A DNA stretch of 64,000 nucleotides from JAFGGG01 sp964638895 (lineage in GTDB: Bacteria; Spirochaetota; Spirochaetia; SZUA-6; RPPD01). Location: assembly GCA_964638895.1 (NCBI GenBank), contig CAZWYY010000013.1, forward strand, positions 1-64,000. Reading direction: 5' to 3'. Under the pieces are notes generated by a model. The model was not told the DNA's origin, ran no database searches, and was given only the letters and a program-made list of their open reading frames with translations. The position numbers were made by a program, and so were the translations under genes. Below are positions 43,390 through 52,697 of the stretch, piece by piece; position 1 is the stretch's first letter, and the number at the start of each line of letters is the position of its first letter.

Positions 43390-46140
43390 ATGAAGTATCT
43401 TCAAATAGTTTTTGCGATAGCAGTCATGGCAGTGGTTGTTCCGGCCTGCAGTCCGGAACAGGGGCAAAGTCAGGATACCGCAGCGGGAAATACGGGTTTC
43501 GAAGATGAGGAGACTAAAAAACTGGAACAGTCGTTGATCGGGGATGTAAAGGTAGATACGAAAAGCATCGATCAACTTCTTGACAATATTTCCGCAACGG
43601 ACTTTAAACTGCCGGACAGAAACATAAAACAGCCTTCCTATAACATGCTGGCCTTATATCTGGATGATCAACTTGTCTTTAAAAGCCTCGATTACGGCAC
43701 ATGGGAGGGAAAACGCATTGCCGTAGTGGGCAAGAGTAATGTGTTTATCTATGAAGATATTATTGCCGGCGGTTCCACGGATTTTTCCGGCCTTGAGAAA
43801 AAAAAGATTATAGAAGTTCCCAAGGGCACGATTGTTCCGCTTGAGAAAAAATATACAAACAAGGAAGGCGAATACAGCGACCTTTTTACCTATAACAACT
43901 ACATGAACTACTGGTTTAAGACCACCTATAAAGGGAAAAGGGGGATAATCTTCGGTGCCTACCTGGCAGGGCTCGATTACAGCGCAGAGCCCCGGGACGC
44001 GGCGGAAATCGTACGCACAAGTTATTATTATACCAAACCGGAAAAGGAAACGGTTTTTTATGACCATGTAGGAAGCCGACGCTTAAGTGATCAGATAAAA
44101 ACCTGTCTGGTTGCGGATAAGCTGGCATTTGAAAAGGTAAAACAGAATGAGTATTACCTCAGTATTGATAACCCGGATGACCTGCTTGCACTTTATAAAA
44201 GGCTTTCGAATGACAAAACCTCAACTATATTCATTACCACCGATATGCTGACGCACTGCCTGCACCTGCTTTTTGACCGCATGCTGGAGTACGTGGAGCA
44301 GGAGAAATTCCTCCCCATCCTTACCTCGCTGGTGGATGATTATCTCCTTGAACTGGAGGCTTTGAAAACCGATACCGATGCTTCATCCAAGGTAATGCTT
44401 GCGTCCATAGAAACCATGAAAAATTATTTTAAGGTGGCCCAGGCCCTGTTAAAGGTTGCTTCTGCGGCAAAGCAGATCAAATCACAGAATGAGTCCCAGC
44501 CATGGGAAGATGAAAAAAAACCGGCCGTTGATATCAAGACCATCAACGCATCATATCCTGAAATTGTAAAAAGTGAGCTGTCACTTATTTATAAAGCGGA
44601 AGGATTCGCCATATCCCCTATCTTTAAATACAAGGAGGATTACACTCAGTTCAAACCGCGTGGGCATTATACCCGCAGTGTGGAGCTGGAGGCCTACTTT
44701 CGTACTATGATGTGGTTCGGACGCATACACATGTATATCGATCCTAGTAAGGCGACGGTAAAAGGAGACGGAACACGTTTTGAAAAATCAATCGAACATG
44801 TGCCCTATATTCTTATACTGACCAAGATCAGCAAAGAGAATAAAGACATCTTCAATAAATGGGTATCGTTATTCAAACCCATTAATTATGTGGTGGGTGA
44901 GCCCGATGATCTAAGCTTTTACGATATCTATACTGTCCTGGACAAGGTTGATATGGACAATCTTGGGCCCTGGCTGGAAAAAAAGCAGAACATAGAAAAC
45001 TTTATCAAACAAGCAGCACCGCTGCTGCGAGGAGCGCTTATACAGGGAAACACCGATGTGGTGTCCGGTCCCGGAGACACTGGACAGGTACCACCGCCAC
45101 CCACAGGTTTCCGCTTTTTCGGCCAGCGTTTTACAATTGATTCGTTTATCCACAACCAGTTGAGCGGTGCCAGGGTAGATACCCGTAACATGGTAAAGGG
45201 GCTGGATATTATGGCGGTTTTCGGCAACAGTACCGCTTTGTCCCTACTGAAGGATGATTTTGCACATGTTAAAAATTTTAAAGAACAGTTTGCGAAGATG
45301 AAAACATTGATCCGGGGCTTTGATAATACAAGCTGGCGCAAGACCTTTTATAACGGCTATCTCAAGCTGGTACAGGAGATCACCACCTTTCAGAAGGGCA
45401 GCGGGTTTTATTTTACCCAGAGTAATAAATGGGATAAGAAGGCCCTGCTTACCTCTCATGCCTCGTGGGCCGAGCTGCGCCATGATACCATTCTGTACGT
45501 AAAACAGAGTTATGCCGAGCGGGCCGGGGGAGGGGGGGATGAGCCCATGTATGATCTTGACCCTATACCGGAGCCGATAAATTATGTGGAACCCAACCTG
45601 GGATTCTTTTACTGGCTGCAGGTGCTGTTACAGGATGGTATAGATATTATGGGTAATACCGGATTTATGGATGATAATTTCAAGACCAAATTCGCTGATT
45701 TCAACGAGATTGTTGATAAGCTTACGGCGATTGTGGAGCAGGAGGTAGCGGACAAACCGATCAGTAAAATGCAGAACGAGTTTATCCGCGGAATACCGGC
45801 CAAACTGGCCCGTATCATTCTTCCCCCCAAGGCCACCTTCGGCGGAAGCGGGGATGTCGATACCTTCAGGATGGCCCTGGTGGCCGACGTGCACACAGAT
45901 GCGCTTGCCGGAGAGGTATTGGAAGTAGCCACCGGGATTCCCTACAGGATATACCTGGCCTTGAACGACGGCCAGGGAGGGAAACGCATCGCCATTGGGT
46001 ATTCATACAGTTACTATGAGTTCCACCAGCCTATGGACAACCGACTGAACGACGACCAGTGGAAAAAGGTGGTGTATAAACAAACTGGAACACTCGACAA
46101 ATATTTGCCGCCATGGGCCGAAGATATTATCTGCCGCTGA
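43390..46140 (+). CDS. DUF3160-family lipoprotein
   Basis: A 916-residue exported protein. The ATG at 43390 is chosen because AGGAGG (43376-43381) is eight bases upstream; the GTG at 43384 is too near. The signal sequence ends in VVPAC, so Cys20 is probably lipidated. The central region contains FITTDMLTHCLHLLFDRMLEYVE, RGHYTRSVELEAYFRTMMWFGR and the C-terminal ADVHTDALAGEVLEVATG, all typical of DUF3160. The function of the family is unknown. It has a strong promoter and shares 28 bases with the downstream Memo-like gene, so the two are probably made together at the cell surface. Confidence 0.9.
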   Translation: MKYLQIVFAIAVMAVVVPACSPEQGQSQDTAAGNTGFEDEETKKLEQSLIGDVKVDTKSIDQLLDNISATDFKLPDRNIKQPSYNMLALYLDDQLVFKSLDYGTWEGKRIAVVGKSNVFIYEDIIAGGSTDFSGLEKKKIIEVPKGTIVPLEKKYTNKEGEYSDLFTYNNYMNYWFKTTYKGKRGIIFGAYLAGLDYSAEPRDAAEIVRTSYYYTKPEKETVFYDHVGSRRLSDQIKTCLVADKLAFEKVKQNEYYLSIDNPDDLLALYKRLSNDKTSTIFITTDMLTHCLHLLFDRMLEYVEQEKFLPILTSLVDDYLLELEALKTDTDASSKVMLASIETMKNYFKVAQALLKVASAAKQIKSQNESQPWEDEKKPAVDIKTINASYPEIVKSELSLIYKAEGFAISPIFKYKEDYTQFKPRGHYTRSVELEAYFRTMMWFGRIHMYIDPSKATVKGDGTRFEKSIEHVPYILILTKISKENKDIFNKWVSLFKPINYVVGEPDDLSFYDIYTVLDKVDMDNLGPWLEKKQNIENFIKQAAPLLRGALIQGNTDVVSGPGDTGQVPPPPTGFRFFGQRFTIDSFIHNQLSGARVDTRNMVKGLDIMAVFGNSTALSLLKDDFAHVKNFKEQFAKMKTLIRGFDNTSWRKTFYNGYLKLVQEITTFQKGSGFYFTQSNKWDKKALLTSHASWAELRHDTILYVKQSYAERAGGGGDEPMYDLDPIPEPINYVEPNLGFFYWLQVLLQDGIDIMGNTGFMDDNFKTKFADFNEIVDKLTAIVEQEVADKPISKMQNEFIRGIPAKLARIILPPKATFGGSGDVDTFRMALVADVHTDALAGEVLEVATGIPYRIYLALNDGQGGKRIAIGYSYSYYEFHQPMDNRLNDDQWKKVVYKQTGTLDKYLPPWAEDIICR

Positions 46141-47018
46141 TCGCGGCGGCAGTGCTTTGCGCGTGCAGCGGCCGCGGGCATGGGGCCGATTCCGGTTACC
46201 CGTATAAGGTCCATCCCACCACCGCCATGCTGGATAAGGATGTGCTGCGGGATATTCTAGAGCGGCGGCGGATTCCGCGGCATATAACAGTTCATGCGCT
46301 TCCGGCACATATGTTCCCGGTTGCCGGTTCGGTAAGCCATCACCTGTTGGTGGCTCCGCTGATCAATTTTTGGTTTACGGAGCTGGCACGGCTGCGCCCC
46401 GTAAATACATTTATCATCATAAGCCCGCGCCACTTTGAGCAGGGCAGGGAGTATATCTCGCTTTCGTCTCTTGCCTGGGACGCAGGTATTGGCGTGGTTA
46501 AACCGGATATCGAGTGCATCGCATTTTTGAAGAACCGCCTGGGGCTGGCCGAAGACCCGGAGGCCATGCACCTGGAACATGGGGTGGGTGCCCTGCTGCC
46601 TTACATAAAGCGTTATTTCCCGGCGGCACGGATCGTCCCGATTGTTATTGATCAAAAAAACTCGAAGGCCGGCAGGATAGACCTGCTGGCCGGGGCAATA
46701 TTAAATTTGATAAGCAGCAGAAAAAATATATTTTTGTTAATTTCCACGGATTTTTCTCATCATGCCGACCCTGCAACAACCGTACAGCGGGACGAAAAAA
46801 CGGTGCGGTTTTTGGACCGGCCGGCACCGGCCACGCTTCCCCTGGTGTACTCGGACAACAACAGGGGCCTGCGGATACTGGCTGAGTTGTATGTGGGGTT
46901 GGATCTGAACAGCGGCGCTCTGCTTTGCCATACGGATTCCTTTGCCTATACGGGTAAGGAGTCGGACGATATTACCAGTTATTTTTTTTACATGTGGGGC
47001 CGGACCGCAGGGGAATAA
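46113..47018 (+). CDS. Memo-like protein (AmmeMemoRadiSam system protein B family), predicted lipoprotein
   Basis: A 301-residue member of the Memo/AmrB family: VSHHLLVAPLINFWF, ISPRHF, LEHGVGALLPYIKRYFP, IVPIVID, STDFSHHADP and the late Cys in LLCHTDSF, which correspond to the conserved metal-site regions of Memo proteins. Memo proteins bind metal (Cu/Fe) through two His and a Cys. Here the N-terminus is a lipoprotein signal (AAAVLCACSG), so the protein is probably outside the cytosol, unlike the usual cytosolic form. It converges with an AMMECR1-domain gene, the classical partner of Memo. No AmmeMemoRadiSam radical SAM gene is adjacent. Confidence 0.88.
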   Translation: MGRRYYLPLIAAAVLCACSGRGHGADSGYPYKVHPTTAMLDKDVLRDILERRRIPRHITVHALPAHMFPVAGSVSHHLLVAPLINFWFTELARLRPVNTFIIISPRHFEQGREYISLSSLAWDAGIGVVKPDIECIAFLKNRLGLAEDPEAMHLEHGVGALLPYIKRYFPAARIVPIVIDQKNSKAGRIDLLAGAILNLISSRKNIFLLISTDFSHHADPATTVQRDEKTVRFLDRPAPATLPLVYSDNNRGLRILAELYVGLDLNSGALLCHTDSFAYTGKESDDITSYFFYMWGRTAGE

Positions 47019-47043
47019 TGCTGAAGCACCCGCGGGCGCGGAA

Positions 47044-47682
47044 CTAATGTAATTCCGCCCAGGGCTTACGCAGGTGTACGGACACCGCCTTGTAGAGACG
47101 GGCGTTTGGGTTAAGAAAAGCATTCCTGTCCAGTCCCGCCTTGCGGCAGAGGGCGCCTAAAAAGGCCCGCTTGTCATACCCATGCTCTCCTGCGATCTGC
47201 GGCTGCAGCATGGCTTCGTGATGATCCAGCTCTATACGCAGCATATGGATTTCCAGGTCGAAATCCATGGGATCCGTGATAGGAATCAGCCTGCCGATTA
47301 CGGTTACTTCAAACTCGCATAGAGGAAGCTCCTCCTGTCGCAGCGGAGGATAACGGCCGTCGAAGAACGCGGCATCGATGACCGCGGCGCACACAGCCTG
47401 TTCCGGGGACCCGACACCTTGGTAGAACCCGATACAGCCCCGATCTTCCCCGTGATTGATAATTCGTAGGAAAACCCCCAAGTCATTTTCCGTATAGGGA
47501 ATTTCTTTAAAGCCCAAAGACGCGTGTGTGTCAAACTCTTCCCGGATGGCTGTCTTGGCCAGGATCAATAGACTGCGCAGCGTACGGTTATTATATGTCC
47601 GTCTCAATGAATCAGGGGAGTCGGCGACACAGGAAACCAGAAGCAGAATAAGCAGACCGTGAAATATGAAGGTGCGTCTCAC
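47044..47682 (-). CDS. AMMECR1-domain protein, predicted lipoprotein
   Basis: A 212-residue protein with the AMMECR1 fold: FLRIINHGEDRGCIGFYQ (the RGCIG core motif), AVIDAAFFDGRYPPLRQEEL, FEVTVIGRLIPI. It has an exported-lipoprotein start (hydrophobic stretch then LLLVSC, Cys18). AMMECR1 proteins normally occur with Memo and a radical SAM enzyme and their function is unknown. The start codon overlaps the stop of the C39-like gene upstream (ATGA), so it is part of that minus-strand unit and converges with the Memo-like gene. The domain has lost the last 30 or so residues compared with the longest members, ending at KPWAELH. Confidence 0.88.
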   Translation of the reverse strand: MRRTFIFHGLLILLLVSCVADSPDSLRRTYNNRTLRSLLILAKTAIREEFDTHASLGFKEIPYTENDLGVFLRIINHGEDRGCIGFYQGVGSPEQAVCAAVIDAAFFDGRYPPLRQEELPLCEFEVTVIGRLIPITDPMDFDLEIHMLRIELDHHEAMLQPQIAGEHGYDKRAFLGALCRKAGLDRNAFLNPNARLYKAVSVHLRKPWAELH

Positions 47683-48758
47683 GATGAACCTTCAACCTCG
47701 GCCAAGAGGCTTTCGGCGTCCGTGTAAAACGGGTTTATTTCCAGGGCCTTGCGCAACTCGATGCGCGCTTCATCCGGCCGGTGCCGGACGAGTGCCACCC
47801 GGGCACGGTAATACCAGGCCTCCTCGGAAAAGGGGTTGCGCCTGAGGATGCGTCCGGCAATGCCCAAAATCTGATCATAATCAGCGTCCCGGAAGAATAT
47901 TTCATACATCGAGGTGTCGTACCACGGCAGCCTCCAGGGCAGACCGGCCTTATATGCGTTTTTCAAGGCGGCGGCCGCCTCAGGATATCGGCCGGTGAGC
48001 AGCAGGTAGCGGGCCACGTTATACCAGGCGAATCCGGATGTGGGATGCGCGGCAAGATCACCGTATACACGCCGCTGAAGCCGGATATGGTACAGGGAAT
48101 TATCCCGACAGGTATTAATGATCTCCCTGATCTTTTTTTGTTTTTGCCGTGGGGCGATCAGTACATAGGTCCACATAAAATGAGACCAAAGTGCATTCAG
48201 TTTTTCATACGAATAGAAGACCGCGGGGCCGTACAGCGCGTCCATGACGATATAACCGGCCCTTTTATCCGAATACCCGGTGATGATGATATAATGGCAC
48301 ATCCAATTCCCGGGCTCCGGTTCAAGTCCGATCTTGAGCATCACCGGAATGTTGTTTGTGAGCAGTTCTTTTACCATTTGGCCGCTGCCGTCAGTGTTCC
48401 GCACGGCGTACAGTCCCAGGCCGTGCGCGTAGGCCATAAGCTCGCGTATGCCGGTGTGTTTATCATCCGGATCGGGACGCACCATCTGTCTGATTTCCTC
48501 CTGTGACTTATCAATTCCATAGGCGCTCAACAGCATTGAAAGCGAGGCGGGGCCGCAGTTGTTCCAGGTCTGGTAGTAATGCTTCAGGTTTTTTATAACG
48601 TATTCGGCCGGAAGCGCGGCAGCGTGGTCGTACGCGTGACGCCCCCGGCATTCTACCTGCATATCCTTAATGCGCGACTGCGCGCTGTGGGAACTACAGG
48701 ATGGTATCGCGGCAAATAGCGGGATGCAGATACAGCCGAGCAATAATATTCTGTTCAC
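47679..48758 (-). CDS. C39-peptidase-like lipoprotein with TPR repeats
   Basis: A 359-residue exported protein. The signal ends in AAIPSC, giving a probable lipidated Cys21. Residues about 60-200 resemble a C39-type cysteine peptidase: YYQTWNNCGPASLSMLLSAYG with the candidate nucleophile Cys, then HYIIITGYSDKRAGYIVMDALYG with the His-Asp pair. Residues about 215-355 have tetratricopeptide-like helices (FAWYNVARYLLLTGRYPEAAAALKNAY, SEEAWYYRARVALVRHRPDEARIELRKAL). C39 domains usually cleave double-glycine leaders inside ABC exporters; this stand-alone exported form may cleave or bind something else. It is cotranslated with the AMMECR1 gene. Confidence 0.85.
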   Translation of the reverse strand: MNRILLLGCICIPLFAAIPSCSSHSAQSRIKDMQVECRGRHAYDHAAALPAEYVIKNLKHYYQTWNNCGPASLSMLLSAYGIDKSQEEIRQMVRPDPDDKHTGIRELMAYAHGLGLYAVRNTDGSGQMVKELLTNNIPVMLKIGLEPEPGNWMCHYIIITGYSDKRAGYIVMDALYGPAVFYSYEKLNALWSHFMWTYVLIAPRQKQKKIREIINTCRDNSLYHIRLQRRVYGDLAAHPTSGFAWYNVARYLLLTGRYPEAAAALKNAYKAGLPWRLPWYDTSMYEIFFRDADYDQILGIAGRILRRNPFSEEAWYYRARVALVRHRPDEARIELRKALEINPFYTDAESLLAEVEGSS

Positions 48759-48807
48759 GCATAAAGCCTATCATACGGCGGTGGGCTGTGCAAGACGCCG
48801 AGGACCG

Positions 48808-50115
48808 CTATAACCTGCGCCTGTCAATTACGCGCCTGCTTTTACCTTCGCCCTGCTGCAGGAGGGATTTGGGCTCAGCCAGGGTTACCTTGGCCTCGAG
48901 CCCCAACTGTTCTTCCAGTTTGCCGGCGATGGTGCGGCGCAGGCTTTCCAAGGTCTTAAGCTCGTCAATGGAAGGCAATTTCTGTGAGAGCTCGACCCTG
49001 ATCTCGATGGTTTCCTCACCCCCCTCTCGATCAAGGACGATCTGGTAGTGGGGGGCCGTGCCCTCGATACCATGGAGTATTTCCTCGATCTGGGAAGGGA
49101 AGATCTTCAGCTCTTTATAGAAGATACAGTCGTCGGTGCGGTCCGTGACCCGGTGCATGCGCACCAGGGTGCGGCCGCAGGAACACGGCTCCGGGATCAG
49201 CCTGCTTAGATCCCCGGTGCGGTAGCGGATAAGGGGGAACCCTTCTTTGGTAATGGTGGTAAACACAAGCTCGCCCTCCTCTGAGGGCCCAACCGGCTCT
49301 AGGGTCTTGGGATTGATGACCTCCACGATAAAATGATCCTCGTTTACATGCAGGCCGCTGCGCTGGTCGCACTCACCGGCCACGCCCGGCCCCACTATCT
49401 CCGTCAGGCCGTAATTATCGTAACACACGACATGCAGCCTTTCCTCCAGGTATGCGCGGAGTTTTTCGCTCCACGGCTCGGCGCCCAGAAGCCCGGTCTT
49501 TAAAAACAGGGATTCCGGGTGCACCCCGCCTTCCTCCAGGGCGTATGCCAACTGCAGGGCGTAGCCGGGCGAACAGACCAGCGCCGTGGTTTTAAAATCC
49601 CTCATCACGGTGATTTGCCGTTCGGGCATTTTGGCGAACGAGGCCGGGATCACGGACGCGCCGATCTGCTCCGCTCCCTGGTGAAACCCGAATCCGCCGG
49701 TAAAAAGACCGTAATTATAGGCGATCTGCACCACATCGTGCTCCGTGATGCCCGCGGCGTTCAACACACGCGCCGTGCACTCGCTCCACATTTTAAGATC
49801 GTTCCTGGTATAGCCCACGATTACGGCCTTGCCGGTGGTGCCGGAGGTGGCGTGAATCCTGATGATGTCGCGCAGAGGCACGGCGAACATATCGTAGGGA
49901 TAGCTTTTGCGCAGGTCCTCCTTGGTGGTGAAGGGCAGGAAGCGCAGGTCGCCGATCGATTTTATCTTTTCGATATTTATATTTTGCCGGTTAAAAAGCT
50001 GTCTGTAAAAGGCCACATTGCGGTATACCCTGTTTAGGGTGGACTGCAGCCGTTCGATCTGGAGCTGATCCAGGTCGCGGCGTTCCATACTCTCCATGTC
50101 CTTGTTATACAACAT
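48808..50115 (-). CDS. paaK: Phenylacetate-CoA ligase-type enzyme, copy 1
   Basis: A 435-residue AMP-forming aryl/acyl-CoA ligase. The P-loop-like SGTTGKAVIVGYTR, the DNYGLTEIVGPG (A5-like) and EGELVFTTITKEGFPLIRYRTGDL (A7/A8) motifs are intact, and the length matches PaaK (about 430-440). It would convert phenylacetate or a related acid to the CoA thioester with ATP. GGGAGG lies eight bases before the start. It closes the operon, 12 bases after livF, with two paralogues upstream at 55285 and 58791. Exact acid not readable. Confidence 0.93.
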   Translation of the reverse strand: MLYNKDMESMERRDLDQLQIERLQSTLNRVYRNVAFYRQLFNRQNINIEKIKSIGDLRFLPFTTKEDLRKSYPYDMFAVPLRDIIRIHATSGTTGKAVIVGYTRNDLKMWSECTARVLNAAGITEHDVVQIAYNYGLFTGGFGFHQGAEQIGASVIPASFAKMPERQITVMRDFKTTALVCSPGYALQLAYALEEGGVHPESLFLKTGLLGAEPWSEKLRAYLEERLHVVCYDNYGLTEIVGPGVAGECDQRSGLHVNEDHFIVEVINPKTLEPVGPSEEGELVFTTITKEGFPLIRYRTGDLSRLIPEPCSCGRTLVRMHRVTDRTDDCIFYKELKIFPSQIEEILHGIEGTAPHYQIVLDREGGEETIEIRVELSQKLPSIDELKTLESLRRTIAGKLEEQLGLEAKVTLAEPKSLLQQGEGKSRRVIDRRRL

Positions 50116-50127
50116 GCTATAACCTCC

Positions 50128-50862
50128 CTACTCATTGATCTTTTTGTATTCCTTGCCCAAATAAGCCCGCTGTACGTCGCGGTTATCAAGCAACTCACCG
50201 GATGTGCCCTCCAGCACAACCTGGCCGGTTTCCAACACATAGCCACGATCCGCCACGGCTAGGGCCGCCCTGGCGTTTTGCTCGACCAGGAGAATTGTCA
50301 CCCCCCGCTTCCGCAGGATGGTGATTGTATGAAAAATCTGCCGCACCACCAGCGGGGCTATGCCCATGGACGGCTCATCCATCATCAAAAGCCCGGGCCC
50401 GGCCATCAGCGCCCGGCCCATGGCCAGCATCTGTTGTTCACCGCCGGAGAGCGTCCCGGCCAGCTGCCGCCTGCGTTCCTGCAGCACGGGAAACATAGCG
50501 TACACCTCCTCAAGGCGCTCGGCCGTTTGGCGTGCCCGCCCCTGCCGGAGATGCCGGTACGCGCCCAGGGTAAGGTTTTCCGCTACGCTCATAGGACTGA
50601 ACACCAGACGCCCCTCGGGTACCAGCGCGCACCCCAATCCGATTATCTTTTCCGGAGGTTTGTTTTCGATATGTTCATCGTGCAGCAGTATTTCACCCTG
50701 TTGTGTCTTCACTACACCGGCGATGGTGTTAAGCAGCGTGGATTTTCCCGCGCCATTGGCGCCGATGATGGTGACGATCTCACCACGGTTCACATGCAAA
50801 GAAATACCCTTCAACACACGCAGCTGCCCGTAGCCCGATTCCAGGTTCCGTACCTTAAGCAT
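50128..50862 (-). CDS. livF: Branched-chain amino acid-type ABC transporter ATPase LivF
   Basis: A 244-residue ATPase. Walker A GANGAGKST, signature LSGGEQQMLAMGRAL and Walker B LLMMDEPSMGIAP are intact; MLKVRNLESGYGQLRVLKGIS is the usual LivF start. The ATG is preceded by GGGGGAGGAG and overlaps livG by 8 bases; a longer upstream in-frame reading would only add residues from inside livG. It works with LivG, LivH and LivM to import branched-chain amino acids or related substrates, here possibly aromatic acids given the PaaK and Ior genes. Confidence 0.95.
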   Translation of the reverse strand: MLKVRNLESGYGQLRVLKGISLHVNRGEIVTIIGANGAGKSTLLNTIAGVVKTQQGEILLHDEHIENKPPEKIIGLGCALVPEGRLVFSPMSVAENLTLGAYRHLRQGRARQTAERLEEVYAMFPVLQERRRQLAGTLSGGEQQMLAMGRALMAGPGLLMMDEPSMGIAPLVVRQIFHTITILRKRGVTILLVEQNARAALAVADRGYVLETGQVVLEGTSGELLDNRDVQRAYLGKEYKKINE

Positions 50863-51628
50863 ACTCCTCCCCCAAATACACGCGGATGACCTCGGGGTTC
50901 TTTTGAATTTCCCTGGGCTTGCCCTGAGTAAGGAGCCGACCCTGATCCAGGACCACGATATGATCGGAAATGTCCATAATAAGCGACATGTCGTGCTCAA
51001 CCACCAGCAGCGTTATCCCCGATTTTTTTAGGCATGTAATATACGAGGAAAGCTCCGCGGTTTCATGCATATTCAGTCCCGCGGCCGGTTCGTCGAGCAG
51101 CATAAGTGCGGGCTTCGCGGCCAGGGCGCGCGCGAACTCCACCAGACGCTGCTTGCCGAAGGGTAGGCCCCCGGCGAACTCATTAGCGTAAGGCAGCAGG
51201 TCGAACCGCCGCAGGAGTTCCAGTGCCATGCGCCGGAGCTCCCGCTCATCCCTCCAGGAGCCGGGCAGGGCCATAATACAGGAGAAGAAGCCGGCGCGGG
51301 AGCGGATGTGGCACCCGGCCATGACGTTTTCAAGTACGGTCATGTTCTGAAACAACCTTGTGGTCTGAAAGGTCGAGGTGATTCCCAGGCGGGCGATCTC
51401 GTGCGGTCTTAATCCATGAATGGATTTCCCCCTGTACCATACGCCGCCGCTGTCCGCCTGCAGCCTGCCGGAGATCAGATTGAACAGCGTGCTTTTGCCC
51501 GCGCCGTTGGGGCCGATCACCGCCTGGATAACCCCGGACGGTACCGTGAAGCTGACATCATGCACGGCCTTAAGGCCGCCGAAAGAGCGGCAGAGGTTTT
51601 TTATCTCAAGCAGAATTTCTTTTGGCAT
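50855..51628 (-). CDS. livG: Branched-chain amino acid-type ABC transporter ATPase LivG
   Basis: A 257-residue ATPase with Walker A GPNGAGKST, LPFGKQRLVEFARAL as signature and LMLLDEPAAGLN as Walker B, plus the LivG-type GITSTFQTTRLFQNMTVLENVM region. It pairs with LivF to energise the LivHM permease. The start lies 23 bases inside livM, a common coupling arrangement. Substrate specificity is set by the binding protein encoded upstream. Confidence 0.95.
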   Translation of the reverse strand: MPKEILLEIKNLCRSFGGLKAVHDVSFTVPSGVIQAVIGPNGAGKSTLFNLISGRLQADSGGVWYRGKSIHGLRPHEIARLGITSTFQTTRLFQNMTVLENVMAGCHIRSRAGFFSCIMALPGSWRDERELRRMALELLRRFDLLPYANEFAGGLPFGKQRLVEFARALAAKPALMLLDEPAAGLNMHETAELSSYITCLKKSGITLLVVEHDMSLIMDISDHIVVLDQGRLLTQGKPREIQKNPEVIRVYLGEEYA

Positions 51629-52697
51629 ATTTTCCGATCTTTTCCACGAGTTTTTCTTTCCAGCGGGCGAGCCGTACCAGGTTCAAAAGCCCGCGCGGGG
51701 CGAACAGCATGATCAAAATAAGGATGGCTCCAAAAACGATATCGTCGAACGAGCCGAATACGCCGCGTAGGGATAAAAAGTTAAGCAGGGCGCTCATCAA
51801 CACGCAGCCCCAAAGGTTGGCCATGCCGCCCACGGCCACAATGGCAACGTAGCGTACGGATTTCATCACCGAGGCCTCGGACGGGCCGATCGAGCCGTTA
51901 TAATGGGTCAGCAGCGCTCCGGCCACGGCCGCGAACACCGCGCTTAAAATGAAGGTATACAGCTTGTAGCGCGTGGTGTGGATGCCCAGTGAGTTGGCGG
52001 CCGTCTCATCCCCATGAACGGAGCGCAGGGCCCTACCCGCGCGCGAATGGATGAGATTGATGCAGATAAGCAGGGCGATGAAAACAACCCCCCAGGCAAT
52101 ATAATAGTTTGATACGCGCAGGGGCACGCCGGAACTCACCTCGGTAAGCCCGAAAAATGAGAAGGGCGGGACCCCGGTGATGGGATCGTGCGCCCCCAGA
52201 ACCGGTGTTGCGTCTATAAGCGTCTTGATGATCACGCCGAAACCCAGGGTGGCCATGGCCAGGTAATGGCCGCGCAGCCTGATAACCGGAATCCCGATAA
52301 TCAGCGCCACCAGGACCGCCAGGAATATGGCCAGCACAAATGCCGCCGCCGGGGCAAAGGAAAGCAGCCGCGCTCCGTACAGGTCCTGCCGCGTAACCAG
52401 CAGTCCGGCGGCACGCAGCAACCGGATAAAGGGCGACGAGGCAAAAACCGTGAGATCAAAGGTGGTAAGCACGGCGGACGTGTACCCGCCGATGGCGAAA
52501 AAGGCCGCGTGGCCCAGGGAGATCTGGCCGGCGTACCCGATGAGCATACTCAGGCCTACTACCACGACCGTGTAGTAAGCGGCCTGGGTAAACTCTTTCA
52601 GGTAAAAGGAAAGCCCGGCGGCTGAGAGGATAAGCTGGAGCACAATAATGATTCCTAAAAGTACGCCCAAGGGGAGGTAGCGCCTAAGATCCATCAA
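51606..52697 (-). CDS. livM: Branched-chain amino acid-type ABC transporter permease LivM
   Basis: A 363-residue membrane protein with about nine to ten hydrophobic segments, LivM-type motifs LSMLIGYAGQISLGHAAFFAIGGY near the N-terminus and IRLRGHYLAMATLGFGVI (permease EAA-like loop region) in the middle. The length is a little above the usual 300-340. Its start overlaps the livH stop by 4 bases. It forms the translocation channel with LivH. Confidence 0.95.
   Translation of the reverse strand: MMDLRRYLPLGVLLGIIIVLQLILSAAGLSFYLKEFTQAAYYTVVVVGLSMLIGYAGQISLGHAAFFAIGGYTSAVLTTFDLTVFASSPFIRLLRAAGLLVTRQDLYGARLLSFAPAAAFVLAIFLAVLVALIIGIPVIRLRGHYLAMATLGFGVIIKTLIDATPVLGAHDPITGVPPFSFFGLTEVSSGVPLRVSNYYIAWGVVFIALLICINLIHSRAGRALRSVHGDETAANSLGIHTTRYKLYTFILSAVFAAVAGALLTHYNGSIGPSEASVMKSVRYVAIVAVGGMANLWGCVLMSALLNFLSLRGVFGSFDDIVFGAILILIMLFAPRGLLNLVRLARWKEKLVEKIGKYAKRNSA

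Noticed and set aside
47018..47052. A bidirectional terminator between the convergent Memo-like and AMMECR1 genes
   Set aside because: GGGCGCGGAA can pair imperfectly with TTCCGCCC, but a bulge is needed and no T-run is present on either strand.
46113..47682. Treating one of the radical SAM genes in region 1 as the missing AmmeMemoRadiSam partner
   Set aside because: None has the AmrS-type sequence, and they lie more than 15 kb away in a separate operon.
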